From assembly GCA_010031735.1 (NCBI GenBank), contig RGZB01000006.1:1-62220 (forward strand): a stretch of 62,220 nt of DNA, in the 5' to 3' direction. The notes under the pieces are model-generated. The model searched no databases and was not told where the DNA came from. It saw nothing but the letters and a program-made list of their open reading frames with translations. The translations under genes were made by a program, and so were the position numbers. Source of the DNA: Pseudomonadota bacterium. GTDB lineage: Bacteria; Pseudomonadota; Alphaproteobacteria; Rickettsiales; RGZB01. This document shows, piece by piece, positions 45,875 through 54,786 of this stretch (within the stretch, counting starts at the first letter, position 1; the number at the start of each line of letters is the position of its first letter).

Positions 45875-47584
45875 CTACACGCCGATATCAGCGGCCTTTA
45901 TATAGGCATCGCGGTAATGGTCGTAGTAACCCCAATACCAGAGATACATGGTCTTGATACGCTCGGCACTGAGCAGATGGCCCGCCGTGATGGTGCGAAG
46001 TGCTTTATAATATTCGGCCAGGTCTTTCTGCATGCGGCTGGTATCGCCCTTCTCACGCGCGTAGAGATAACCGTCCGGTATCACCCGCATGAAATGGCCG
46101 ATGCGCCATTCATGGATGCGGCGGATCGGCAGACGTGCCAGCAACGGATCGGTCAGCGCATGACCATCCACCACCACCACCTGCTTATGGCTGAAATACC
46201 CATAAAGCCCGACATTGTTGAATTGCAGCACCAGATATTCATTACTCGGCATGAGTTTGGCCTTCATACTGTCGCGAAGGGCCCATTTCGCCCAATCATA
46301 ATCGGAGGGAATCCTGCCCTTGTCGTTCCAAAGCCAGCAATAGTCGTGGTAATAGATCCATTCGTTGATGACACCGCTTTTCCAATCGTAGCGATCCCAA
46401 TACCCGATCGTGACACCGCGCACCAGAACCAGTAACGCGAGACCAAAGAGATACGGGCGCGCCCATTCTTTACGTTTTTTCATCGGTAGATTCGCAACCA
46501 CTTCCGTGAGTAGGAGAAGACTCGCTATCAGCACGGGTGTGAAGAAACGCCCCGCCATGAAATCGCCGCCAACATACACCACATAGAATATATAACCCAC
46601 AATGGAGACCGACCAGGCGATGAGGTTCGCATCCTTGTGCGCGATGCATTTACATAGGAAGAAGCAAAGATCCTCCTTCCATGAATTGCCGTGTTTTGAC
46701 GCACGCGATTGCTTCAGCACACGCGACATCATGAAATAAAGGATAGGGAGCGGCGCCAATATAATCAGCGTAGAGATCGGGTCATGGTGGAAAATGCCCT
46801 GCACATAAATATACCCCTGCGCTATATAATCCATCGTTTTCACACCGGTATGCAGCTTGGCATAATACGTATTAGGGAGCATGAATCCGTAATAGATGAA
46901 GGAGAAGAGGTTCCACAGGAAGAACGGCAGCATCCCCTTCAGGACCTTCAAGGCAGATCCACCGGTCGGCGAGCGCAGCCATAAAAGCAAAAGCGAAGGA
47001 AGCACGAAGATCAGTGTATCCAGGCGATTAAGGCCAATGAGAGCCCCGCAGAAACTAAGCATCGTGATATCGGCCTTCGGGCGCGTGATACCAAAAAAGA
47101 ACACCGTGAGCAGCAGGAAGGTCAGCGGATTCTCGAGCCCCGATGTGCTGAACTCGAGGAGCGGCAGCGAAAGGCTATACGGCACCGCAAAACAGAACAG
47201 CAGCACCCAAGGACGCTGGTGGTACCGCACGATCATCATGCACAGTAAGATCGAGATACAAAGCAGCGAGCTTATCAGGATGGTAGGGAATGGGTCGCCG
47301 GCCATGAGATAGAATGGTATCTGCACGAACAGCCAGAGCGGGTGTGTGAAGACCTGCACACGCTCATCGATATTCCAACGCAGGCCATAACCATCGAGCA
47401 GGTTGTCGATCACCCGGAAGGAGATGAATCCGTCCTCCGCGATCCATGCACGGGAAACCACCGCCGCGAATACGAGCGTGAATACCGTTATCAGTGCAAA
47501 AAGTTGTGCGAAACGCCGAAAATCGAACTGAGGGTCGTAGTGAAGTAAATCGGATGCAGCGAGGGTTTTACTCTTCTTCGCCAT
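45875..47584 (-). CDS. Polytopic glycosyltransferase-like membrane protein (GT-C type)
   Basis: About 569 residues from the ATG at 47584 (an upstream in-frame ATG exists at 47599). There are about ten or more membrane helices. After helix 1 comes EDGFISFRVIDNLLDGYGLR and WNIDERVQVFTHPLWLF, the D/E-D-x-(Y/F)-I-(S/A)-(F/L)-R pattern of GT-C lipid-linked sugar transferases. It resembles arabinosyltransferase-like or PMT/ArnT relatives. The 48580-50121 gene carries the matching motif and is clearly related. It probably adds a sugar to a cell-envelope glycan at the periplasmic face; the donor and acceptor are unknown. It overlaps the upstream hydrolase-like gene by about 17 bases. Confidence 0.75.
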   Translation of the reverse strand: MAKKSKTLAASDLLHYDPQFDFRRFAQLFALITVFTLVFAAVVSRAWIAEDGFISFRVIDNLLDGYGLRWNIDERVQVFTHPLWLFVQIPFYLMAGDPFPTILISSLLCISILLCMMIVRYHQRPWVLLFCFAVPYSLSLPLLEFSTSGLENPLTFLLLTVFFFGITRPKADITMLSFCGALIGLNRLDTLIFVLPSLLLLWLRSPTGGSALKVLKGMLPFFLWNLFSFIYYGFMLPNTYYAKLHTGVKTMDYIAQGYIYVQGIFHHDPISTLIILAPLPILYFMMSRVLKQSRASKHGNSWKEDLCFFLCKCIAHKDANLIAWSVSIVGYIFYVVYVGGDFMAGRFFTPVLIASLLLLTEVVANLPMKKRKEWARPYLFGLALLVLVRGVTIGYWDRYDWKSGVINEWIYYHDYCWLWNDKGRIPSDYDWAKWALRDSMKAKLMPSNEYLVLQFNNVGLYGYFSHKQVVVVDGHALTDPLLARLPIRRIHEWRIGHFMRVIPDGYLYAREKGDTSRMQKDLAEYYKALRTITAGHLLSAERIKTMYLWYWGYYDHYRDAYIKAADIGV

Positions 47585-48305
47585 GGTCGAATGTCCCATT
47601 CCTTAAAAAATACACCGCATTTTGCATCGCTGCTTCATTGTGCATGATGAGCTCAGGGCTCGCCTTCAGATATACCTCATCCTGCATCCCTGGCACAAAC
47701 AAATCCCGCGATATCTTTTTCTCTTCGTTCTCTTTCTGTGACTTTTTCTCGCCGTATTTGTAACCAAGCGATTCGTCATAGGCCACTACGCCTACCGGTA
47801 TTTCCCACATCCGGCTGACCTTCACCCGGAGGCGCGGTTCAAGCTTACTTCTGTTGGTATAGTTCCGGATATACTGCTGGTAAAGCGGATGCTGCGTATG
47901 GATCTCTTCCATCATCTGTTTGTTGTAGACCGGAGGCTCCACCATCACGACACGCCCGAGATTCACGATATCATGGTCGAACATATACTGGTTGAGCACC
48001 ATGGCACCGAGGCCATACGTAACGAAATCCACCCTGGGTTTATAGAAAGCGCAGGCTTCTTCGATGAAAGGCGCCAGATCGTGGTTGGCGATTCCTTCCA
48101 GGGTGTAGTGCTGTTTATCGGTCTGGATCGGCAAGGGTGCGATATGCACCTCGTAGCCTTTGGTTGCGAGATATTGCGCTGCATAATCAAGCGATGCCTG
48201 CGGCCTGCCGATATCCGGGATCATCACGATACACCCCTCCGCCGCACGGGCAGCCGGGGCTGCGAGCCACAAAAGCAGTATCAGAGGCAAGGTCAGGTTA
48301 CGCAT
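47568..48305 (-). CDS. Exported alpha/beta-hydrolase-like protein lacking the Ser nucleophile
   Basis: The protein has 245 residues with a signal peptide (MRNLTLPLILLLWLAAPAAR, ending AA). The order of strands and the segment VDFVTYGLGAMVLNQYMFD correspond to the nucleophile elbow (V.H-S-M/L-G-G/A) of lipase-type alpha/beta hydrolases. Here the elbow reads G-L-G without Ser. A Lys/Glu-rich loop (KKSQKENEEKK) lies near residue 195. It may be a non-catalytic fold or a degenerate enzyme. Its end overlaps the glycosyltransferase start, so the two are translated together, suggesting a role in the same envelope process. Confidence 0.6.
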   Translation of the reverse strand: MRNLTLPLILLLWLAAPAARAAEGCIVMIPDIGRPQASLDYAAQYLATKGYEVHIAPLPIQTDKQHYTLEGIANHDLAPFIEEACAFYKPRVDFVTYGLGAMVLNQYMFDHDIVNLGRVVMVEPPVYNKQMMEEIHTQHPLYQQYIRNYTNRSKLEPRLRVKVSRMWEIPVGVVAYDESLGYKYGEKKSQKENEEKKISRDLFVPGMQDEVYLKASPELIMHNEAAMQNAVYFLRNGTFDHGEEE

Positions 48306-48418
48306 GAAGCTATATTAACGGACTGCCCTACCCCCAACAAATAAATGTGGATTTTTTCCCAATTACCCATTAAAAGAACCGCCTTCAGGTGGTGTTTTAA
48401 GCACACCCGACTTTCTTT

Positions 48419-48494
48419 GCCGTCTTAGCTCAGTTGGTAGAGCGGCGCATTCGTAATGCGTAGGTCGTAGGTTCGAGTCCTATAGACGGCACCA
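48419..48494 (+). tRNA. tRNA-Thr (CGT)
   Basis: A 76-base cloverleaf: acceptor GCCGTCT / AGACGGC with encoded CCA, D-arm AGCTCAGTTGGTAGAGC, anticodon stem-loop GCGCA-TTCGTAA-TGCGT with anticodon CGT, and T-arm GGTTCGAGTCC. Confidence 0.96.
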
Positions 48495-48579
48495 TTTCCC
48501 TTCCCCTCACCACATCTCCAGTACCTCCGCCCTGCATTTTGTGTTATTCATCTAGCAACGACGGGATGGATCACCACGC

Positions 48580-50121
48580 ATGAACTATGGCAGTCTTGTA
48601 CGCCGCTTAGGCGGTAAAACCGGTGTCAGGATATGGCTGCTATGCCTGGCTCTGCTCGGACTCCACGCCGCCTATTATTATCCCTTCATCGCCGATGATG
48701 CACTGATCAGCCTGCGCTATGCCGAGCGCTTCCTGCAAGGGAAAGGTCTCACCTGGAACGACGGCGAGTATGTCGAGGGCTACACCAACTTCCTGTTCGT
48801 GATCGCCACCTCTCTCTTCGGATGGTTTGGAATGAGTCTCGTGCTCGCGTCAAGGATAGTGACTACCATCAGTGCCATCACCATCTTTACACGTTGCCAC
48901 CTTTACGCGCAGCAGGTGGGTTCCACAAAAAACCGATGGATCGTCTCCGTACTCGTAGGACTCTTCCTTGCCGCAAGCACACCCTTCGCCGTATGGCTGG
49001 TGGGTGGGCTCGAGAACCTGATGCTCGGTGCGTTCCTTGCACTCGCCCTGCCCTGCATCATCACCTTCCTCGACAAAGGCAAGACGAAATCGCTGGACCA
49101 TGCTGGGATTTTCCTCAGCCTGTTCTTGTTATGCCGCGCCGATGGTTCGATCGTGGTGGCCGCCTGCACATTGGGTCTTGTCATTTCCATGGACGACGAT
49201 TTCAAGAGCCGTATCCGCGCAGGCTTTAACCTCGCCATCATACCGTTCATGACCTTTATGCTGCACCTGCTGTTCCGTGTGTGGTATTACGGCGACCTAT
49301 TCCCGAACACCTACTACGCCAAGTTCGCGCTCACAGAAACACGCTTCGAGGAAGGTGCCGAATATGCCTTCGGTTTCTATGCGTTGCTCGCACCACTCAT
49401 CGGCGCACTGCTGCTTTGGGCATTCTCTACGAAATGGAAAATGCCTAAAGGCGCGGCAAACAGGCTTGGCTTCATGGCCATCGTACTCGCGTGCTATACA
49501 CTCTACATCTGCATATGCGGCGGCGACATCTTTCCTGCCTTCCGCCTGATGATCACCGCGATCGTGATCCTGGCGTTCATCTTGATCGAGATCGCTAACC
49601 TTCTATCCAGGAATACGGTGAGACATTTCCACTATGCGCTTCTCCTTTTTGGTTTGGTTGGCTACCTTATGCTGTCCACCCACCACGAACACAGTAAGCG
49701 CGCGAAGGAAGAATTGTGGGAAATTCCATGCGGCAAAATCGGCGAAGCGATTCACCGTAAATGGGCAATAGAAAATCCGACCATCGCGGTAACGGCAGCA
49801 GGATGCATTCCCTTCTACAGCAAATTGCCGACGCTCGATATGTATGGGCTCAATAACAAATATATCGCCAAGACAAGGCCCGAGGGATTCGGCCATGGCC
49901 TGATGGGTCACGAACTGTTGAATGCCAACTATATCCTCTCGCGCCGTCCAGAGATCATCGCGTTCCATATCGCCGATTCAGCGGTGCCAAGGGAAGACTT
50001 CACTGGGATTCCGGCCTTCCTGCAGAATTATAGACACTATAGTTTCCGCGATGCTATTTCCGGTATGACCGTGCATGTGTGGCTCAGGAATGATTTTTAC
50101 GACAGAGTGACCAAGCCATGA
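48580..50121 (+). CDS. Polytopic glycosyltransferase-like membrane protein (GT-C type)
   Basis: The protein has 513 residues with roughly eleven membrane helices. The first periplasmic loop has ADDALISLRYAERFLQGKGL and TWNDGEYVEGYTNFLFV, matching EDGFISFRVIDNLLDGYGLR in the gene at 45875-47584. Later, YYGDLFPNTYYAKFAL matches FYYGFMLPNTYYAKLHTG there, so the two are paralogs. The family is GT-C-like, transferring sugars from polyprenyl-phosphate donors outside the inner membrane. The C-terminal ~130 residues form a soluble domain. The next gene overlaps its stop by 4 bases (ATGA). Confidence 0.75.
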   Translation: MNYGSLVRRLGGKTGVRIWLLCLALLGLHAAYYYPFIADDALISLRYAERFLQGKGLTWNDGEYVEGYTNFLFVIATSLFGWFGMSLVLASRIVTTISAITIFTRCHLYAQQVGSTKNRWIVSVLVGLFLAASTPFAVWLVGGLENLMLGAFLALALPCIITFLDKGKTKSLDHAGIFLSLFLLCRADGSIVVAACTLGLVISMDDDFKSRIRAGFNLAIIPFMTFMLHLLFRVWYYGDLFPNTYYAKFALTETRFEEGAEYAFGFYALLAPLIGALLLWAFSTKWKMPKGAANRLGFMAIVLACYTLYICICGGDIFPAFRLMITAIVILAFILIEIANLLSRNTVRHFHYALLLFGLVGYLMLSTHHEHSKRAKEELWEIPCGKIGEAIHRKWAIENPTIAVTAAGCIPFYSKLPTLDMYGLNNKYIAKTRPEGFGHGLMGHELLNANYILSRRPEIIAFHIADSAVPREDFTGIPAFLQNYRHYSFRDAISGMTVHVWLRNDFYDRVTKP

Positions 50122-50381
50122 CGAAGTTCCTTATCCGTGAAGCGGGATCACCGGACGCAAAAGCACTCGCGAAACTTGCGACCGACAGCTGGATCGAAGC
50201 CTTCGGGCATACGGTCGAAGAAGACCCGACGGATTTTCTAGAGCGTACGCGTTCGGAAACCTATTTCACGAAAGCCATTCGCCTCTATGAAAGCTTCGGC
50301 TTCCAGGTGATTGGCAACCGTATCTACGATATCGGAGATACCACCGAACTCGTCATGCAGCGTAAACACAAGCGTGACTGA
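50118..50381 (+). pseudogene. GNAT acetyltransferase remnant with internal deletion
   Basis: The product has 87 residues. The first ~50 (TKFLIREAGSPDAKALAKLA ... DFLERTRSETYF) match a GNAT N-terminus. The rest (AIRLYESFGFQVIGNRIYDI) is the typical GNAT C-terminus 'A..LYe..GF'. The central ~70 residues, including the acetyl-CoA-binding R/Q-x-x-G-x-G/A motif, are missing, and the two ends are joined in frame. It is likely non-functional, though still translationally coupled to the preceding gene through ATGA. No stop or frameshift is present. Confidence 0.7.
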
Positions 50382-50459
50382 CCACTTCGAATTTTCTGGT
50401 GACAAGCTGTTATAAAATATGACAGTCTACCCGGATTGTTTTTTATCCAACCGGAGTGC

Positions 50460-51935
50460 ATGCACGTGAGCATCAAACGCTATTTCGTCAAGAAACCGAT
50501 CAAAGCCATCCAAAAAGAAAGCACCGCACCCGGCCTTAAACGCACATTGAACGCGATGAACCTCGTAAGCTTAGGGATTGGCTGCATCATTGGCGCCGGT
50601 ATCTTCGTCTTGACCGGTAAGGCAGCGGCAGCCCATGCAGGCCCGGCCATCATGCTATCCTTCGTCTTGGCGGGCTTTGCGTGCATCTTCGCGGCCTTCT
50701 GCTATGCGGAACTGGCTTCCGTGCTTCCGGTTTCTGGCAGTGCCTATACCTACGCCTATGCCACACTCGGTGAGTTGGCCGCGTGGGCCATGGGCTGGCT
50801 CCTCATCCTTGAGTATGGTTTATCCGCTTCCACGGTCGCCGTCGGCTGGTCAGGCTATGTCGTGAGTTTCCTCCGGGACTTTAACATCAACATTCCACCC
50901 GAATACGCAAACCCGCTGGGCTTACTGCTGACAAATCCTGACGGCAGTCCGATGCTGAACGCAGCCGGTGAGCAGATCAAAGGCATCTTCAACGTTCCGG
51001 CCTTCATCGGCATCCTGGGCACCACATGGCTGCTCATCATCGGCGTGCGTGAATCCGCGAAGGTGAATAACATCATCGTGATCGTTAAACTTGCCGTGAT
51101 CGTTGCCTTCATCGCTATCGGCGCGTTCTATGTCGATACCGCCAATTGGCACCCCTTCATCCCACCGGCAACCGGCAAACCGGGTGAATATGGTTTCGAC
51201 GGCGTCTTGAAAGCCGCCGGCGTGATCTTCTTCGCCTATATCGGTTTCGAAGCGGTCTCCACCGCCGCGCAAGAAGCAAAGAACCCGCAGAAGGATATGG
51301 CGATCGGTATTCTCGGTTCGCTTGCCATCTGCACCGTTCTTTATATCGCGGTCTCTGCGGTGCTGACGGGCATCGTGCATTACAGCCTGCTGAACGTGCC
51401 GGATCCGATGGCGCTTGCCGTTGATAAAATCGGCATCCGCTGGCTCTCGTTCGTCATCAAGGTCGGCGCGATCATGGGTCTCTCTTCTGTGATGCTCGTA
51501 CTCATCTATGGTCAGACGCGCATCTTCTACACCATCGCACGCGATGGCTTACTGCCAAAATTTTTCAGCACACTGCACCCCAAATACCACACACCCTATC
51601 TGAATACGGCATTTATCGGGCTGATCGTCTCTCTGGCTGCGGGTTTGGTGCCCTTGAGCACCCTCGGTGACCTGGTAAGCATGGGTACCCTCTTCGCCTT
51701 CGCGATCGTATGCTTCAGTGTGCTTTACCTGCGCATCAAAGAACCGAAACTCAAACGTCCCTTCAAAACCCCAATGATGCCGCTGACTCCCGTGCTTGGC
51801 ATCCTCTCCTGCGGCTACCTTATGTATGGATTAGGATGGACAGTTTTTGTCAATCTGAAGTTGTATTTCTTCGCTGGTATCGCCCTATATTTCCTCTATG
51901 GGCAATTCCATAGCAAATACCGCAAAGCGAGTTGA
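50460..51935 (+). CDS. APC family amino-acid permease
   Basis: About 491 residues from the ATG at 50460, behind GGAG. There are twelve to thirteen membrane helices. LGIGCIIGAGIFVLTGKAAA (helix 1 unwound motif), FCYAELASVLPVSGSAYTYA and GVIFFAYIGFEAVSTAAQEA mark the cationic-amino-acid-transporter-like branch (YfnA/CAT type). It probably imports amino acids with protons; the substrate is not readable from sequence. A 78-base gap separates it from the GNAT remnant, so it likely has its own promoter. Confidence 0.92.
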   Translation: MHVSIKRYFVKKPIKAIQKESTAPGLKRTLNAMNLVSLGIGCIIGAGIFVLTGKAAAAHAGPAIMLSFVLAGFACIFAAFCYAELASVLPVSGSAYTYAYATLGELAAWAMGWLLILEYGLSASTVAVGWSGYVVSFLRDFNINIPPEYANPLGLLLTNPDGSPMLNAAGEQIKGIFNVPAFIGILGTTWLLIIGVRESAKVNNIIVIVKLAVIVAFIAIGAFYVDTANWHPFIPPATGKPGEYGFDGVLKAAGVIFFAYIGFEAVSTAAQEAKNPQKDMAIGILGSLAICTVLYIAVSAVLTGIVHYSLLNVPDPMALAVDKIGIRWLSFVIKVGAIMGLSSVMLVLIYGQTRIFYTIARDGLLPKFFSTLHPKYHTPYLNTAFIGLIVSLAAGLVPLSTLGDLVSMGTLFAFAIVCFSVLYLRIKEPKLKRPFKTPMMPLTPVLGILSCGYLMYGLGWTVFVNLKLYFFAGIALYFLYGQFHSKYRKAS

Positions 51936-51976
51936 TAACGATTTTCAACCGGAAGTTGGTGTTGTCTTTTCAATGC

Positions 51977-52003
51977 AATTAGGTAACATAATTTTGCCTA
52001 ATT
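51977..52003. promoter_or_regulatory. Inverted repeat upstream of the chemoreceptor gene
   Basis: AATTAGG and CCTAATT are separated by 13 AT-rich bases, about 75 bases before the chemoreceptor start. This is consistent with an operator or promoter-proximal site. The gap 51936-52079 holds no gene. Confidence 0.3.
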
Positions 52004-52079
52004 TATAGAACGCTCGCTACTTTCCCTGCTCCAGATTGGCACTTTTTTAAAAATAGCTGAACATATTCGGAGATGCACA

Positions 52080-53753
52080 ATGAAGGTTAAGACAAAACTT
52101 TACGTAATGGCTTCCATGTCCATTATCGGCGCCATGACGCTTTTTGGCGCGAGCTATTACCAACTCAATAAAATCGATATGGCGAAGGATAAAATGAAGG
52201 ACGGGCACATGCTGGTAAGTTCGGCACACGAACTCACCGCCTCCTCTTTCGAACTCGACATCGCCAACTTGGATGCCATCAACCAAAGAGAGTCGGGTCG
52301 TATTGCAGACAGCGTCATGAACGATTTCAACGAGTCCTCCAAAGGCGTGGACGAAGCGTACAACTATCTCAAGAAAAATCTGACGCAGCAGGCGGATAAA
52401 GAGCTGCTCGAGAAATCGTATGATGGCCTCCAGAAAATGCGTAAATTATTCAGCGAAGATTTGAAGCGCGCAGTAGAATCGCATGCTGATGCGGCTGAAT
52501 TCGCAAAACTCGATGAAACATCGGGAAATTTTTCTGACGCTGCGCGTGATGACATCAAAAAATTACTTGATAACGTAGATAAACAATTCGACCAGGAGCG
52601 TGAAGAGGTCGATAAAGATATCGATCTGGCTCAGAATATGGCACTCGCCATCCTGGTAGGTCTGATGTTGGTGCTGATACCGCTCACCGCCACGATCATC
52701 CGTAGCATCAGCAAATCCATCCATGGCATCATCGAAAGCATCGGCCGCCTGCAGAAGGGCGAGCGTGAATTCGAGGTACCGAATACAGGTGGCACCGATG
52801 AGATGGCAGAAATCTCACGTACGGTCGAGACCTTCCGTATCGCTGCTAAGGAAGCGGATGCCGCTGCTGAACGTCAACGCCTAGAGCAGAAAGCGAAAGA
52901 AGAACGCACGCGCAAGGTAGAGAAGCTCGTGAAAGAGTTCGAAACCCGTGCCTCGCAAGCCGTTGCAACGGTGGCTTCGGCTTCTACCGAACTCTATCAA
53001 ACGGCAGAAAGCATGACGAAGAGCGTCACCGAATCGAGCCAGCGTGCCGGTACGATCGCGACCGACTCTTCCAATGCACTGAACAACGTGAAGTCGGTGG
53101 CCGCAGCAGTGGAGGAAATGAATGCGTCGGTGATGGAAATCTCCAAGCAGATCAGTAATTCCACGCACATGGTGAATGAAGCCGTGCAGCGTAACCAAGC
53201 TGCCGATAAGTCCGCAAACGACCTGTCGATCGCTTCCACCTCGATTGGTGAGATTGCCAAATTGATTGAAGACATCGCGAACCAGATCAACCTACTCGCG
53301 CTGAACGCCACCATCGAATCGGCGCGTGCCGGGGAAGCGGGTAAAGGCTTCGCGGTCGTCGCAAGCGAAGTGAAAAGCCTGGCACAACAAACCACGAATG
53401 CTACGGAAGAGATCAATAAACAGATCCAATCCGTACAGGAAGTGGCAAAAACCGTGGTCAGCTCTATCGGCTCGGTGAAAGATGCCATCACGAAAGTGAA
53501 TGAATCCTCCAGCGCTATTGCCTCTGCGGTGGAAGAACAGTCCGCCGTGACAGGTGAGATCAGTAGCAACATGCAAGGCACTGCAAAAGGTGTCGAGAGC
53601 ATCAACTATGACATCGCGGAAGTCAGCAAGGCTGCCAATAGCACCAGCGCCGCATCCAAACAGGTTCTGGATGCTGCACGTATGCTTTCTGAGCAGGCGG
53701 AGACACTCAACCGTGAGATCACCACATTCTTACATGAAATGATGAAAGCCTAG
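52080..53753 (+). CDS. Methyl-accepting chemotaxis protein
   Basis: The protein has 557 residues. An N-terminal helix ([20 protein letters not shown]) and a second ([20 protein letters not shown], ~183-202) enclose a helical periplasmic sensor domain. HAMP follows at ~205-260 (GREFEVP-type, [16 protein letters not shown]). The signalling hairpin carries the conserved tip [20 protein letters not shown] and [20 protein letters not shown]. There is no C-terminal CheR/CheB pentapeptide. The ligand is unknown. No other chemotaxis genes are in the window. It is monocistronic with a strong terminator. Confidence 0.95.
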   Translation: MKVKTKLYVMASMSIIGAMTLFGASYYQLNKIDMAKDKMKDGHMLVSSAHELTASSFELDIANLDAINQRESGRIADSVMNDFNESSKGVDEAYNYLKKNLTQQADKELLEKSYDGLQKMRKLFSEDLKRAVESHADAAEFAKLDETSGNFSDAARDDIKKLLDNVDKQFDQEREEVDKDIDLAQNMALAILVGLMLVLIPLTATIIRSISKSIHGIIESIGRLQKGEREFEVPNTGGTDEMAEISRTVETFRIAAKEADAAAERQRLEQKAKEERTRKVEKLVKEFETRASQAVATVASASTELYQTAESMTKSVTESSQRAGTIATDSSNALNNVKSVAAAVEEMNASVMEISKQISNSTHMVNEAVQRNQAADKSANDLSIASTSIGEIAKLIEDIANQINLLALNATIESARAGEAGKGFAVVASEVKSLAQQTTNATEEINKQIQSVQEVAKTVVSSIGSVKDAITKVNESSSAIASAVEEQSAVTGEISSNMQGTAKGVESINYDIAEVSKAANSTSAASKQVLDAARMLSEQAETLNREITTFLHEMMKA

Positions 53754-53770
53754 ATTTATCTGGGATTTTG

Positions 53771-53804
53771 AGCGGGTATGGTGATGCCATACCCGCTTTT
53801 TTTT
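53771..53804 (+). terminator. Rho-independent terminator after the chemoreceptor
   Basis: A perfect 11-bp stem AGCGGGTATGG / CCATACCCGCT is followed by eight Ts, 17 bases after the stop. Confidence 0.95.
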
Positions 53805-53885
53805 GCCTAAATCAATAAAATCTTGCCATATCCCTGCAATAATAGTATCTAGACACCCCTGTTTTTGATGCCGTCTATAAGGTAT

Positions 53886-53962
53886 CGGAGTGTAGCTCAG
53901 TCTGGTAGAGTACTTGCTTCGGGAGCAAGGGGCCGGAGGTTCGAATCCTCTCACTCCGACCA
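53886..53962 (+). tRNA. tRNA-Pro (CGG)
   Basis: A 77-base cloverleaf: acceptor CGGAGTG / CACTCCG with encoded CCA, D-arm AGCTCAGTCTGGTAGAG, anticodon stem-loop CTTGC-TTCGGGA-GCAAG with anticodon CGG, and T-arm GGTTCGAATCC. Confidence 0.96.
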
Positions 53963-53989
53963 TTTATATCGTAGGGTATCGTTGGATCT

Positions 53990-54769
53990 ATGAAAAATCC
54001 CTGGTTTTTGTGCCTCATCCTTTTGTTCGTGCCGTTACTTGCATCGGCAAACGGGAAATGTACCTCCATCAACGATCGCTATTGCGACGGCCACCCGCTG
54101 ATCACCGCAAACGGCGCCAAAGCGGAAATCCAGGTCTCCACCGCCAAGGAATATTCCTATAAACGTACGCATTCCGAGCAAGGTACTTCCTGTGGCGGCG
54201 CATGCAAATGTAAAGCCGAGGTGCGCTATGTGCATCTCGAAGGTAAAGGTGCCGGGATAGACGCTATCAATAGCCAAGAAAAGCAGCAGGCAAAGAAGAT
54301 GCGCTGTAGCTTCGACAATACCTTCGTCATCCGCCGCCCAGATTTTGTATCCACTTCGCCCACACTCGTAAGCACTGCGATATTCAACGAAGAATATTGC
54401 CGCGACTGTGGGGGTGGCTGCCATGGCAATACCCTCTTAGCTACCTATGATGCGGCCAAAGGAAAAAAATATGTGCTGGGTGATGTGATCGCCAAAGGCG
54501 ACCTTGCGGCGGTAAAAAACGACGTGAGCGCAGAATATACCAAACGCTACGTGCCGCAAGAACAACACGATTACGTGAATAAATTCTTGCCAAAGGATAT
54601 CGATCGGAACCTCACGCCCGATGCAGGTATATACGTTGAGAACGATACGGTTTACGTAAGTGTCACGAGTTTTACGCTGGGATGCGCAGCCGGCTCTTTC
54701 TACCCTGTGCCTGTACCTGCCAAATACATACAGCCGGAATTTCGTAAGCGCATGGGTATAAGCCACTAA
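53990..54769 (+). CDS. Exported Cys-rich protein, weakly DUF3298/RsiV-like
   Basis: The protein has 259 residues with a signal peptide (PWFLCLILLFVPLLASA). There are at least nine Cys in the mature part (CTSINDRYC, CGGACKC, CRDCGGGCHG), pointing to disulfides or metal sites. The C-terminal ~60 residues (NLTPDAGIYVENDTVYVSVT ... AAGSFYPVPVPAKYIQPEF) resemble the end of DUF3298/RsiV proteins (Gl...F...G.YA.G...V.IPY..L.P). The similarity is by eye and weak. It begins 28 bases after tRNA-Pro and is followed closely by a membrane-protein gene. Confidence 0.6.
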   Translation: MKNPWFLCLILLFVPLLASANGKCTSINDRYCDGHPLITANGAKAEIQVSTAKEYSYKRTHSEQGTSCGGACKCKAEVRYVHLEGKGAGIDAINSQEKQQAKKMRCSFDNTFVIRRPDFVSTSPTLVSTAIFNEEYCRDCGGGCHGNTLLATYDAAKGKKYVLGDVIAKGDLAAVKNDVSAEYTKRYVPQEQHDYVNKFLPKDIDRNLTPDAGIYVENDTVYVSVTSFTLGCAAGSFYPVPVPAKYIQPEFRKRMGISH

Positions 54770-54786
54770 AGAAGGATGGGTCGATC

